This document shows, one piece after another, positions 35,902 to 44,172 of a stretch of 64,000 nucleotides of DNA. Positions within the stretch are counted from its first letter, which is position 1; every line of letters starts with the position of its first letter. This DNA comes from Liberiplasma sp046541015 (lineage in GTDB: Bacteria > Bacillota_I > Bacilli_A > Izemoplasmatales > Izemoplasmataceae): contig JBKHEA010000003.1 in assembly GCA_046541015.1 (NCBI GenBank), positions 1 through 64,000 on the forward strand, in the 5' to 3' direction. The position numbers and the translations under genes are program-made. The notes below the pieces were generated by a model that worked only from the letters and a program-made list of their open reading frames with translations, was not told the origin of the DNA and did no database searches.

Positions 35902-35932
35902 TGTAAAAATCTATAAGATATGCGATAATGTT
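35902..35932 (+). promoter_or_regulatory. Promoter of the HAD-PF06541-HD gene group
   Basis: TTGTAA, 17-base spacer, GATAAT, with TGC right before the -10 (extended type). GAAGGTGA follows as ribosome binding site. Confidence 0.6.
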
Positions 35933-35946
35933 TGAAGGTGATTACT

Positions 35947-36768
35947 ATGAAAAAATACTTAATTGTGCTTGATTTAGATGGAACCCTTTTATATGATTGG
36001 GAGACGCTTAAAGAAGAAACCGTAACTTACTTAAAAAAAATCAAAGCCTTAGGCCATCAATTAGTGATTGCAACAGGCAGACCATTTAGAAGTAGTGAAC
36101 GTTATTATACGATGCTAGAATTAGATACCCCAATTATTAATTATAATGGGGGTTTAGTCTCATGGCCAAATCATGACACATTTAAAGAAATTAGTTTGAA
36201 TTTAAACAAAGACGATGTTGTTGATATATTTGAAAAGAATAAAATGTATATTGAAAATGGTTTTTGTGAGATTAAAGAAGATATTTATCTTCTAGAAGAA
36301 AAAGATGATATTATGCCACTTCTTCATTACTTTAATGGTGCTAAGCTACATGTTGGGCATTTTAAAGAGACCTTGCCAAAAGGTCCGAATGGTTTTATTA
36401 TTGTCGCTAAACCTGGTAAGGGTGCCTTTATAGAAGATTATGTTCGTACCAATTATCAAGGTAAGATTTTATCAAGAAACTGGGGTAATGAATATAATTT
36501 TATTATTGAGTTATTTACTCCACAAACTAATAAAGGAACCGCGTTAGAATATGTTGCTAAAACACTAGGGTTTAAACAAGAAGATATCATTGCTTTTGGT
36601 GATGGTCATAATGATATTGAAATGCTTAAATATGCCGGGCTAGGTGTTGCTATGCACAATGCCCATAATGAACTTTTAGAAGTCGCTGATGTTGTTAGTC
36701 CTTATACCAATCAAGAAAATGCGATTGAAAAATTTTTAGAAGATTTTTTAAATAAAAAGAACTCATAA
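35947..36768 (+). CDS. Cof-type HAD-superfamily hydrolase
   Basis: Sugar-phosphate or flavin-phosphate phosphatase family. Motif I VLDLDGTLL (nucleophile Asp), motif II ATGRPF, motif III Lys region NKGTALEYV and motif IV FGDGHNDIEML. 273 aa with a C2-type cap, from ATG 35947. Substrate unknown. First of three plus-strand genes. Confidence 0.9.
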   Translation: MKKYLIVLDLDGTLLYDWETLKEETVTYLKKIKALGHQLVIATGRPFRSSERYYTMLELDTPIINYNGGLVSWPNHDTFKEISLNLNKDDVVDIFEKNKMYIENGFCEIKEDIYLLEEKDDIMPLLHYFNGAKLHVGHFKETLPKGPNGFIIVAKPGKGAFIEDYVRTNYQGKILSRNWGNEYNFIIELFTPQTNKGTALEYVAKTLGFKQEDIIAFGDGHNDIEMLKYAGLGVAMHNAHNELLEVADVVSPYTNQENAIEKFLEDFLNKKNS

Positions 36769-36781
36769 TCGAGGTGAAATG

Positions 36782-37621
36782 ATGCATCTATTTATGTATG
36801 TTTTAGTCTATGCATTTTTCGGCTGGTTACTTGAAGTCTCTTATTATTTTTTTAAAACGAGAACTTTTGTTAATAGGGGCTTTTTAATTGGACCTTACGT
36901 TCCGATTTATGGTATCAGTGCCTTATTAATTCATAGTATGCTTAATCCTTATATTAATGATTATAGCCAACTAAATCTTGAAAATATTTTGTTAATCTTT
37001 GGTTCAATCATACTTGTTTCAACTATGCTTGAATTGATTGGCGGCATGGTTTTACACGCTCTTTTTGGGATTAGATGGTGGGATTATTCAGAAGAAAAGT
37101 TCAATTTTAAGGGCTATATTTGTCTTAAGTTTTCAATTTATTGGGGTTTGTTAGGGACACTTTTTTATAGCGTGATCCATCTTGGATTCATCGTCCCTTT
37201 TATTAATAGTTTAAATGAAAGTATCCTTAGAACCATTGTATTATTTGTTGTACCTTTATTGTTGGTTGATTATTTCATAACTATACTTTCACTTGTTAAC
37301 TTTAAAGCATTACTTAATGAACTAAGATTGCGTTTAGCCATGGTTGAAGATTTTGCTCAAGAAATCAAAGAACATCTTCCTAAAGGATTATTACAAAGAA
37401 TTGATCAATTAAAAGATAATGAGCATTTTAAAAGTTTTCATCAACGTTTTGAAGATTTAAAAACAAAACTGATAGATATTAAACCAAAGAAATTTTCAAA
37501 TGACGTTAGTTTATTAAGTGATATTAATAAATCTTTATCTAAAAATCGCTTGTTCAAGGCGTTTCCTGATTTGAAAATCCCCTTTAAAAAACGTACAAAA
37601 AAGCGTGATTCTAATGAATAA
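36782..37621 (+). CDS. Putative membrane protein of the PF06541 (ABC_trans_CmpB) family
   Basis: 279 aa. About five to six membrane helices in residues 1-180, with the family hallmarks FGWLLEV near residue 13, RGFLIGPYVPIYG near 31-45, and RWWDYS near 98. The C-terminal ~95 residues are charged and cytoplasmic. Function unknown, despite the ABC-transporter label in Pfam. GAGGTG at 36771-36776 favours ATG 36782 over 36779. Followed directly by an HD hydrolase. Confidence 0.8.
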   Translation: MHLFMYVLVYAFFGWLLEVSYYFFKTRTFVNRGFLIGPYVPIYGISALLIHSMLNPYINDYSQLNLENILLIFGSIILVSTMLELIGGMVLHALFGIRWWDYSEEKFNFKGYICLKFSIYWGLLGTLFYSVIHLGFIVPFINSLNESILRTIVLFVVPLLLVDYFITILSLVNFKALLNELRLRLAMVEDFAQEIKEHLPKGLLQRIDQLKDNEHFKSFHQRFEDLKTKLIDIKPKKFSNDVSLLSDINKSLSKNRLFKAFPDLKIPFKKRTKKRDSNE

Positions 37622-38108
37622 TTTTGAAGCTTTTTTTGAACTTGCAAAACCTATAATTACGCACCCAAAATTCATCTTACAAAAGAATTATCGCCATCAC
37701 ACAACCAATCTATACGATCACTGTATTTTAGTAGCATTTCATAGTTACAAATGGGCTAAGAGGAAAAACCTTGATGTAAAAAGTATCGTCCGAGGTGCAC
37801 TACTGCATGATTTTTTCTTATATGACTGGCGAATTCAAGGTAAAGCAATAAAAAAGCGAGGGCTTAAAAAACATGGTTTCACCCATGCTTTAACAGCCTA
37901 TAAAAATGCAGATGCCTTATTTGGTATGAATGATTTAGAAAAAGATATCATTTTAAAACATATGTTTCCATTAAATTTAAAACCCCCACGTTACAAAGAA
38001 AGTTGGATTGTCAATATTGTTGATAATTTCATTACGTTTAAAGAGTATTTTAAAGATCCATCTCATCCAATACTAGATTATATAAAAAAAAGGTGTAATG
38101 ATTCATAA
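37614..38108 (+). CDS. HD-domain metal-dependent hydrolase
   Basis: 164 aa. RHHTTNLYDH near residues 26-35 and the HD doublet in GALLHDFFLYDW, then KHGFTHA and a late Asp in IVDNFITF give the HD metal set. Probably a phosphohydrolase; substrate unknown. ATG 37614 overlaps the preceding stop by eight bases, so coupled to the PF06541 gene; this pairing recurs in low-GC Gram-positives. Confidence 0.8.
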   Translation: MNNFEAFFELAKPIITHPKFILQKNYRHHTTNLYDHCILVAFHSYKWAKRKNLDVKSIVRGALLHDFFLYDWRIQGKAIKKRGLKKHGFTHALTAYKNADALFGMNDLEKDIILKHMFPLNLKPPRYKESWIVNIVDNFITFKEYFKDPSHPILDYIKKRCNDS

Positions 38109-38121
38109 ATTACACCTTTTT
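38084..38121. terminator. Bidirectional terminator between the HD gene and ffh
   Basis: Perfect 11-bp stem AAAAGGTGTAA / TTACACCTTTT (38088-38098 and 38110-38120) flanked by A on the left and T on the right, so it works in both directions. Confidence 0.85.
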
Positions 38122-38126
38122 ACGAT

Positions 38127-39530
38127 TTAAAATCTGAAGCCTCCACGGTTTTTCCCTTTTCCCTTTTTAGGTTTGGATTTAGGAGAAGGCATTGATTGAA
38201 GTGGGTTATTAGGATTAATGCTTTTCGGATCCATAGACCCCATTCGTTTCATGGCGTCTTTTTGTTGGTCAAGCGTTTGAATAATGCGGTTAACTTCTGA
38301 TACAGTGCGTCCTGATCCACTAGCGATACGTCGTCTTCTTGAACTACTTTTCTTAATTAAATCAGGATTCTTTCTTTCTTTTTCTGTCATCGAACCAATA
38401 ATCGCTTCTATAAAAACTAGCTGTTTATCATCAATATTTGTATTTTTTAACATTTTATTCATGCCAGGAATCATTTTTAAAAGACCCCCTAAAGATCCCA
38501 TACGTTTAATCATTTTTAATTGTTTTAAATAATCATTATAATTAAACTTACCTGACATCATTTTTTCCATCATGTTCATCATGTCATCTTCATCAACGTT
38601 TTCAGTTACCTTATCGATTAAAGTTAAAACATCCCCCATGCCAAGGATTCTGCTTGCCATGCGGTCTGGATGAAATACATCAAACGCATCGAGTTTTTCA
38701 CCAAGTCCCATAAACTTAATTGGAACACCAGTAACTTTTCTAAGTGATAAAGCTGCCCCACCACGTGTATCACCATCTAGTTTGGTGATAATACTCCCTG
38801 TAATAGAAAGTGATTCATTAAAATGACTTGCGACACTTACAGCATCTTGGCCAGTCATAGCATCTAAGACGAGTAAAATTTCATCTGGTTTAATTAGGGC
38901 TTTAATATCAAGTAACTCTTTCATCATCGATTCATCGATATGTAAACGTCCTGCGGTGTCAAAGATGATAAAATCATGTTGATTGGTTTTGGCATATTCT
39001 AAAGCTTCTTTAGCGATATTCACAGGATTTTCTTTAATTCCTTTTTCAAATACAGGGATTGATAGTTGTTTACCAATAGTAACAAGTTGATCAACCGCTG
39101 CTGGTCTGTAAATATCAAGGGCAACCAATAATGGATTGACTTTATGATGTTTTCTTATGTAAGCTGCAAGTTTCCCTGCAGTAGTTGTTTTACCTGAACC
39201 TTGAAGCCCAGCTAACATAACTTTTGTTTGGGCATTTTCGTTTATCGCAAAGGTACTGGTTTTACCTCCTAAGAGTTCTTTTAACTCTTCATGAACAATT
39301 TTTACAACTTGTTGAGAGGGATTTAGCCCTTTTAAGATTTTTTCATTGAGCGCTTTTTCTTTAATTTCAGCAGTAAACGTCTTAACTACTTTAAAGTTAA
39401 CATCCGCTTCAAGTAAACTAAGACGAACTTCACGCATCATTTCTTCAATATCATTTTCGGTTAAACGCGCTTTCCCTGTCATTCGTCTTAATGCCATTTG
39501 TAAGCGGTCGGATAGTTGATCAAAAGCCAT
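38127..39530 (-). CDS. ffh: Signal recognition particle protein Ffh
   Basis: SRP54 GTPase that binds signal sequences and SRP RNA. N domain, G domain with GLQGSGKTTTAGKLA, DTAGR and TKLDGDTRGGAAL, then the Met-rich M domain with the RRRRIASGSGR RNA-binding segment. 467 aa, ending in a basic tail. Confidence 0.98.
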   Translation of the reverse strand: MAFDQLSDRLQMALRRMTGKARLTENDIEEMMREVRLSLLEADVNFKVVKTFTAEIKEKALNEKILKGLNPSQQVVKIVHEELKELLGGKTSTFAINENAQTKVMLAGLQGSGKTTTAGKLAAYIRKHHKVNPLLVALDIYRPAAVDQLVTIGKQLSIPVFEKGIKENPVNIAKEALEYAKTNQHDFIIFDTAGRLHIDESMMKELLDIKALIKPDEILLVLDAMTGQDAVSVASHFNESLSITGSIITKLDGDTRGGAALSLRKVTGVPIKFMGLGEKLDAFDVFHPDRMASRILGMGDVLTLIDKVTENVDEDDMMNMMEKMMSGKFNYNDYLKQLKMIKRMGSLGGLLKMIPGMNKMLKNTNIDDKQLVFIEAIIGSMTEKERKNPDLIKKSSSRRRRIASGSGRTVSEVNRIIQTLDQQKDAMKRMGSMDPKSINPNNPLQSMPSPKSKPKKGKGKNRGGFRF

Positions 39531-39533
39531 AGA

Positions 39534-39860
39534 TTATTCCACCTTCATAAGAGTGTCAATTAATGCTTTAAAGGTATCTTCATCCATTTGATCTTTAAAG
39601 TCATTAAGGATTGATTCTCGTTTTAATGATTTTTCTTTTAATTGTAACTTCATTTCAAAATCGTGCAGTTTCACGACTGTACGTTTTAATTGATCGTGAA
39701 CGGCATTTCTTGAGATATTTTCAATCTCTGCGATTTCACTTAATGTATAATTATCTAAATAATAGTATTGAATCATGAGTTGTTGTTTTTCAGTTAATAG
39801 GGGTTTATAAAATTGATATAGCTCAGCAACTTCAATGTGTTCAGCTAGATTAACACTCAT
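39534..39860 (-). CDS. ylxM: YlxM/p13-like SRP-associated helix-turn-helix protein
   Basis: 108 aa with a sigma-4-like helix-turn-helix (YTLSEIAEIENISRNAVHDQLKR). Encoded between ftsY and ffh as in most Firmicutes; stimulates or tunes SRP GTPase activity. Its ATG overlaps the ftsY stop by four bases. Confidence 0.93.
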   Translation of the reverse strand: MSVNLAEHIEVAELYQFYKPLLTEKQQLMIQYYYLDNYTLSEIAEIENISRNAVHDQLKRTVVKLHDFEMKLQLKEKSLKRESILNDFKDQMDEDTFKALIDTLMKVE

Positions 39861-40822
39861 AGCACATCAGAGAATAATCCATAGATATATTCCTCAATAT
39901 CAAAATAGTCTAAATCATCAATTTTTTCCCCTAAACCAACCATCTTAATTGGAATGTCAAATGTATCTTTAATAGCTAAAGCTATACCACCTTTAGCTGT
40001 TCCATCTAATTTTGTTAAAATGACGCCTGTTAATTTTGTAACTTCGTTAAATAATTTTGCTTGACTTAAGCCATTTTGACCAGTTGTTGCATCAATAACA
40101 AGTAATGTCTCATGAGGAGCTAAATCAACTTCTCTTCCAATAACGCGGTGAATTTTTTCAAGTTCCTTCATAAGGTTTTGTTTGTTTTGTAAGCGGCCTG
40201 CGGTATCACATAGTAAAACATCTACGTTTTCTTTTTTTGCAACATTAATCGCATCAAACATTACACTTGATGGGTCTGAGCCTTCTTCATTTGCATAAAA
40301 CAAACAACCAACGCGCTCACTCCATACTTTTAGTTGATTAATAGCACCAGCTCTAAAGGTATCTCCAGCCACCATCATCACTTTCTTCCCTCTATTTTTT
40401 AAGAGATGGGCAACTTTACCTATCGAAGTGGTTTTGCCTACGCCATTAACGCCAACAAATAAGATGATGTTTAGTTCATGTGATAGATCTAAGTTCGTAT
40501 CCACAATATCTTCTTTAACATAACGTTTAAACATTTCTTCAACGATAACTTCTCGTAAACTTTCTGCATCTGTTAATTTTTTGGTGTTTACTGTTTCTCT
40601 TAAATGGTTTACTAAGGCGATCACTGTATCAACGCCAATATCTGCCATAATAAAAATTTCTTCGATATCATCAAATAAATCTTCATTAATTACTGCACCA
40701 CTTTTTAATAGCGAATCAAGTTGATTAAACACATTTTTACGTGTTTTCTCCATACCGATTTTATAGCGTTGTGATGCTTCTTTTTGTTTCTTCGTTTGAA
40801 ATAAATTCTTAAAAAATCCCAT
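39857..40822 (-). CDS. ftsY: SRP receptor FtsY
   Basis: Membrane-associated GTPase partner of Ffh. G motifs GVNGVGKTTSIGK, DTAGRLQ, TKLDGTAKGG. 321 aa, with only a short amphipathic N-terminus and no long acidic A domain. First gene of the ftsY-ylxM-ffh operon. Confidence 0.97.
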   Translation of the reverse strand: MGFFKNLFQTKKQKEASQRYKIGMEKTRKNVFNQLDSLLKSGAVINEDLFDDIEEIFIMADIGVDTVIALVNHLRETVNTKKLTDAESLREVIVEEMFKRYVKEDIVDTNLDLSHELNIILFVGVNGVGKTTSIGKVAHLLKNRGKKVMMVAGDTFRAGAINQLKVWSERVGCLFYANEEGSDPSSVMFDAINVAKKENVDVLLCDTAGRLQNKQNLMKELEKIHRVIGREVDLAPHETLLVIDATTGQNGLSQAKLFNEVTKLTGVILTKLDGTAKGGIALAIKDTFDIPIKMVGLGEKIDDLDYFDIEEYIYGLFSDVL

Positions 40823-40853
40823 AAAATCACCATTCTTTATCTTATCACAGTGT

Positions 40854-40859
40854 ATTATA
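40854..40859 (-). promoter_or_regulatory. Extended -10 promoter of ftsY
   Basis: TGT-TATAAT on the minus strand (TATAAT at 40854-40859), about 30 bases before the ftsY start and after the terminator of the small RNA, so ftsY need not depend on read-through. Confidence 0.55.
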
Positions 40860-40880
40860 ACATAACGCTTTAATTATAAA

Positions 40881-41000
40881 AACAAAAACCCTATAAAAAG
40901 GGAAAATCCGCCTCTCGGCGGATTAAGGAAGGGGATGTGTGAATAAATAAATTATTCACCATGCTATGTAAGGGATAAGTTGCGACCTCTCAGTCGCACT
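40881..41000 (-). ncRNA. Candidate small RNA with three hairpins and C-rich linkers
   Basis: Transcribed on minus from a near-consensus promoter. Hairpin 1: TGCGAC / GTCGCA (40981-40998). Hairpin 2: GTGAATAA / TTATTCAC (40939-40959). Hairpin 3: AATCCGCC / GGCGGATT with loop GAGA (40905-40924), followed by T residues and a second short CCC...GGG-TTTTT hairpin, a tandem terminator. The single-stranded linkers read TTATCCCTTACA and ATCCCCTTCCTTAA, which are complementary to Shine-Dalgarno sequences. Length about 115 nt. No match to SRP RNA, 6S, tmRNA or RNase P that I can see. It could instead be a terminating leader of ftsY. Confidence 0.65.
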
Positions 41001-41003
41001 TTA

Positions 41004-41032
41004 ATATTAGCATATCGGTTTAATTGTGTCAA
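41004..41032 (-). promoter_or_regulatory. Strong promoter of the candidate small RNA
   Basis: -35 TTGACA (41027-41032), exact 17-base spacer, -10 TAATAT (41004-41009), with TGC right before the -10 (extended type). One of the best promoters in the window, yet it precedes no ORF for about 180 bases. Confidence 0.85.
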
Positions 41033-41062
41033 TACGGATACCCTAAAAAAATCATTTTATCT

Positions 41063-41082
41063 ATCGGACATATATGTCCGAT
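41063..41082. promoter_or_regulatory. Perfect 20-bp palindrome downstream of topA
   Basis: ATCGGACATATATGTCCGAT is perfectly self-complementary without spacer. It lies 66-85 bases after the topA stop and about 31 bases upstream of the small-RNA -35. It may be a dimeric-regulator operator for that promoter; the alternative is an atypical topA terminator, as a T run appears only 11 bases later on the minus strand. Confidence 0.55.
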
Positions 41083-41147
41083 GCAGATTAACGCCTTAAC
41101 TAGGGCTAAAGTACATTTATTACAAATTTATTAATTTTTTTGACCTG

Positions 41148-43208
41148 TTAATCTTTGATATATCCACAGCTTTTTATATCGTCACATCGTACTTGACCAT
41201 CCGCTGTTTCTACCATTAAATTATTACATTTTGGACAGTGTTCACCAGTTGGTTTGCCACTTAAAATGTGTTTACATTTTGGAAAATTATTGCATGCGTA
41301 AAACACATTTCCTTTATTTTTACCGCGTGTAGCAACGCGTTCAACGATGGTACCTTTTTTACATTTAGGGCATGTTACTCCCGTATCTTTTACTTCGGTT
41401 TTTTGTTTGGGTTTTGGTTTAATGTATTTACATTCTGGATACCCACTACATGCTTCAAATGTGCCATAACGTGATTCTCTATAAACCATTGGTCTACCAC
41501 ATTCAGGACAGTCTTCACCGGTTAACTTAGGTGGTTCTTTTTCCATCTCTTTATTCGCTTTTTCAACAAGTGGGACAAAGGTATAATAAAAATCAGATAC
41601 AATCTTACTTTGATCGGCTTCATGGTTGGCAATATCATCTAACACACTTTCCATTTTTGCGGTGTAGTCAACACTGATGATACGGCTAAAATATTCATTA
41701 AGTTTTTCTATGGTTAAAATCCCTTGTTCGGTTGGAATGAATTTTTTTTCTTCGATTTTAACATATTTTCTTAACTTAAGCGTTTGTATCGTTTGTGAAT
41801 AGGTTGATGGTCTACCAATGCCTAAATCTTCCATCTCTTTAATAAGTTTTGCCTCAGTATAGCGTGCGGGTGCTTGTGTAAAGTGTTGAGATGGTTCTAA
41901 GGTGTTAGCTTTAATTATGTCTCCTTCATTTAAAGGCGGCAGTACGCTTACATCTAAGGTTTCATATTCTTTATATACTTTCAAATAACCATCAAAATCT
42001 AAAGCTTGTGCACGGGCTTTAAAAATAGTGTTTTGGTTTTCTAATTTAACCGTTTTAGAAGTAAAACGTGCAGAACGCATGAGTGAAGCTAATGCACGAT
42101 AATAAATCATTTTGTAAAGACGCAATTCATCTTTGTTGAGATATTTTTTAACTTTTTCTGGTGTATATAATACGTTTGTCGGTCTAATCGCTTCATGGGC
42201 ATCTTGCGCATTTTTAGCAAGGGCTTTAATTTTTTTTGTTCCTACGTAAGCTTCACCGTATGTGTCATTAATAAAACGCTTGGCTGGTGTAATGAAACTA
42301 TCACTTAAGCGGGTAGAATCAGTTCTCATATAAGTAATTAACCCAACTGTTTCATTTTCTAAATCAATACCTTCATAAAGCTTTTGGGCAATCATCATTG
42401 TACGTTGACCACTTAAATTAAGTTTATTTGAAGCTTCTTGTTGTAAACTTGATGTCGTAAAAGCTGGTTTTGAAGCACGTTTTCTTTGTCTTTCTTTGAT
42501 AGAACTGATTTTAAATTCTAAGGTTAATTGATCTAATAAAGCTTTTGTTTCTTCTTCGTTTGAAAGTTGTGCTTTTTTACGATCAATATTGGTTAACTCT
42601 GCATCAAAATCATTGAATATGGCTTTTATTTTCCAGTATTCTTCTGGTTTGAAAGCTTCTATTTCTTTTTCGCGGTCAACTAAAATTTTAAGTGCTGCAC
42701 TTTGGACTCTACCAGCTGATTTAGATTTAATCTTATTTTGTAATAGTTTACTTAGTTTAAATCCAATAATTCGGTCTAAAATACGTCGTGTTTCTTGAGA
42801 AGAGACTAATCCTAAATCAAGATCTCTAGGATGATTAAATGCTTCTAAAACCGCTTTTTTTGTCACTTCATTAAAAATTACACGGTGCATTGGTTTGCCT
42901 TTTGCATCTAAGACTTCTTCTAAGTGCCAGCTAATGGCTTCACCTTCTCTATCGGGGTCAGTAGCTAAATAGATTTCGTCAGCCTTTTTTGCGGCTTTTT
43001 TTAAATCTTTAACAATTTTTTCTTTATCTTTAATAATGTCATATTTGGGGGTAAAATTGTTTTCTATGTCTAAACCTAGTCCACCAACATTAGAAATTGA
43101 AAGATCTCTAATATGGCCTTTAGATGATAACACTTCGAAGTTTTCGCCGAGGTATTGTTTAATGGTTTTTGATTTACTAGGTGATTCGACTATAACGAGT
43201 TTTTTCAT
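41148..43208 (-). CDS. topA: DNA topoisomerase I
   Basis: Type IA enzyme that relaxes negative supercoils. TOPRIM domain at the N-terminus (VESPSKSKTIKQYL, DPDREGEAISWHL), active-site Tyr in TYMRTDSTRLS, and three C-terminal C4 zinc fingers starting at about residues 575, 620 and 660. 686 aa, complete. Confidence 0.98.
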   Translation of the reverse strand: MKKLVIVESPSKSKTIKQYLGENFEVLSSKGHIRDLSISNVGGLGLDIENNFTPKYDIIKDKEKIVKDLKKAAKKADEIYLATDPDREGEAISWHLEEVLDAKGKPMHRVIFNEVTKKAVLEAFNHPRDLDLGLVSSQETRRILDRIIGFKLSKLLQNKIKSKSAGRVQSAALKILVDREKEIEAFKPEEYWKIKAIFNDFDAELTNIDRKKAQLSNEEETKALLDQLTLEFKISSIKERQRKRASKPAFTTSSLQQEASNKLNLSGQRTMMIAQKLYEGIDLENETVGLITYMRTDSTRLSDSFITPAKRFINDTYGEAYVGTKKIKALAKNAQDAHEAIRPTNVLYTPEKVKKYLNKDELRLYKMIYYRALASLMRSARFTSKTVKLENQNTIFKARAQALDFDGYLKVYKEYETLDVSVLPPLNEGDIIKANTLEPSQHFTQAPARYTEAKLIKEMEDLGIGRPSTYSQTIQTLKLRKYVKIEEKKFIPTEQGILTIEKLNEYFSRIISVDYTAKMESVLDDIANHEADQSKIVSDFYYTFVPLVEKANKEMEKEPPKLTGEDCPECGRPMVYRESRYGTFEACSGYPECKYIKPKPKQKTEVKDTGVTCPKCKKGTIVERVATRGKNKGNVFYACNNFPKCKHILSGKPTGEHCPKCNNLMVETADGQVRCDDIKSCGYIKD

Positions 43209-43231
43209 TGTTTCCCTCCAATCTAGGTGCT

Positions 43232-43261
43232 ATTATGCCATAGGCATTAAAAGAGTGTCAA
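43232..43261 (-). promoter_or_regulatory. Promoter of topA
   Basis: -35 TTGACA (43256-43261), 18-base spacer, -10 CATAAT (43232-43237) preceded by TGG. The -35 lies in the stem of the hairpin at 43249-43277, and an alternating TA tract (43277-43298) lies upstream. Confidence 0.75.
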
Positions 43262-43277
43262 TAGAGACACTTCTTTT
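43249..43277 (-). terminator. Hairpin between prmC and topA
   Basis: Arms AAAAGaGTGTC and GACACttCTTTT with one small internal mismatch; on minus it ends in TTTT only. Probably a weak terminator for the prfA-prmC transcript that also contains the topA -35. Confidence 0.5.
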
Positions 43278-43303
43278 ATATATATAGATATATATAACTT
43301 TTT

Positions 43304-44152
43304 TTAGTCCTTATTGAGTACAAAGGTCATGCGGTCTTTTCCTTGCATGTCTTTCTTTTGTATAATATGGACATTCTTAAAGTTTTTCTTTATAAGTTTT
43401 TTAATATCTTTTGCTTTATCATAAGCATGTTCAAAGGCAATCATAAATCGATCGTTTAAATAGTCTTTTGCTTCTGTTAATATTTTTCTATAGTAATCAA
43501 GACCATCTTCCCCACCATAAAGGGCAATGTGTGGTTCGTAATCTTTAACAATGGGTGCTACTTCTTCTTTATTAGGAATGTATGGTGGGTTTGATACGAT
43601 GATATCAAATGTTTTACCTGTGACGGCTTTAAGTAAATCGCCTTGATAAAATTCAACATCCGCTTTCAACGCTTCGCTGTTTTTTCTTGCAACGTCTAAA
43701 GCTTCTTTACTAATATCGCTTGCGTGGGCATGGATGGTTTTATCTTCTAAGGCTAATGCGATGGCTAAACAACCTGAGCCTGTACCTACATCTAATAAAT
43801 CTACTTTTTTATCTTTAAAGTGTTCAGTTTTTAAATCTAAGATATATGTCACTAATTCTTCAGTTTCGAATCGAGGAATCAATACACACTCATTAACATT
43901 AAAACGATATCCATAAAAATATTCACTTTCAGTAATATATTGGATAGGTTTATTGTTAATAATATATTCATCGACTGCGTGTAAGAATTTTAAGTAAAGA
44001 TGTTCATCCATCGTTTCATTTAGTTTAGCGATTAAATCAGCACTATTCATGTGTGTAAAATGTAACATTAATATTTTTATAGCACTAGGCTCTTTTCCAT
44101 TATCTAATGCGTATTGTTCATTAACTTTTAAAGCCTGTTGATAAGTTGGCAT
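43304..44152 (-). CDS. prmC: Peptide chain release factor N5-glutamine methyltransferase
   Basis: Methylates the Gln of the GGQ motif in release factors. SAM-binding DVGTGSGCLAIALAL and the catalytic NPPYIP. 282 aa. Encoded directly after its substrate prfA. Confidence 0.96.
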   Translation of the reverse strand: MPTYQQALKVNEQYALDNGKEPSAIKILMLHFTHMNSADLIAKLNETMDEHLYLKFLHAVDEYIINNKPIQYITESEYFYGYRFNVNECVLIPRFETEELVTYILDLKTEHFKDKKVDLLDVGTGSGCLAIALALEDKTIHAHASDISKEALDVARKNSEALKADVEFYQGDLLKAVTGKTFDIIVSNPPYIPNKEEVAPIVKDYEPHIALYGGEDGLDYYRKILTEAKDYLNDRFMIAFEHAYDKAKDIKKLIKKNFKNVHIIQKKDMQGKDRMTFVLNKD

Positions 44153-44172
44153 TTTGATTCTCCTTTTACCCT

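Noticed and set aside
40901..41000. SRP RNA, 6S RNA or tmRNA in the gap between topA and ftsY
   Set aside because: No GGAA-loop domain IV motif of SRP RNA, no long bubble hairpin of 6S and no tmRNA tag or acceptor sequence is present, so it was left as an unassigned small RNA.
41063..41082. Palindrome read as an ordinary intrinsic terminator of topA
   Set aside because: The T run begins about 11 bases after the stem instead of directly after it. Kept as a possible operator instead.
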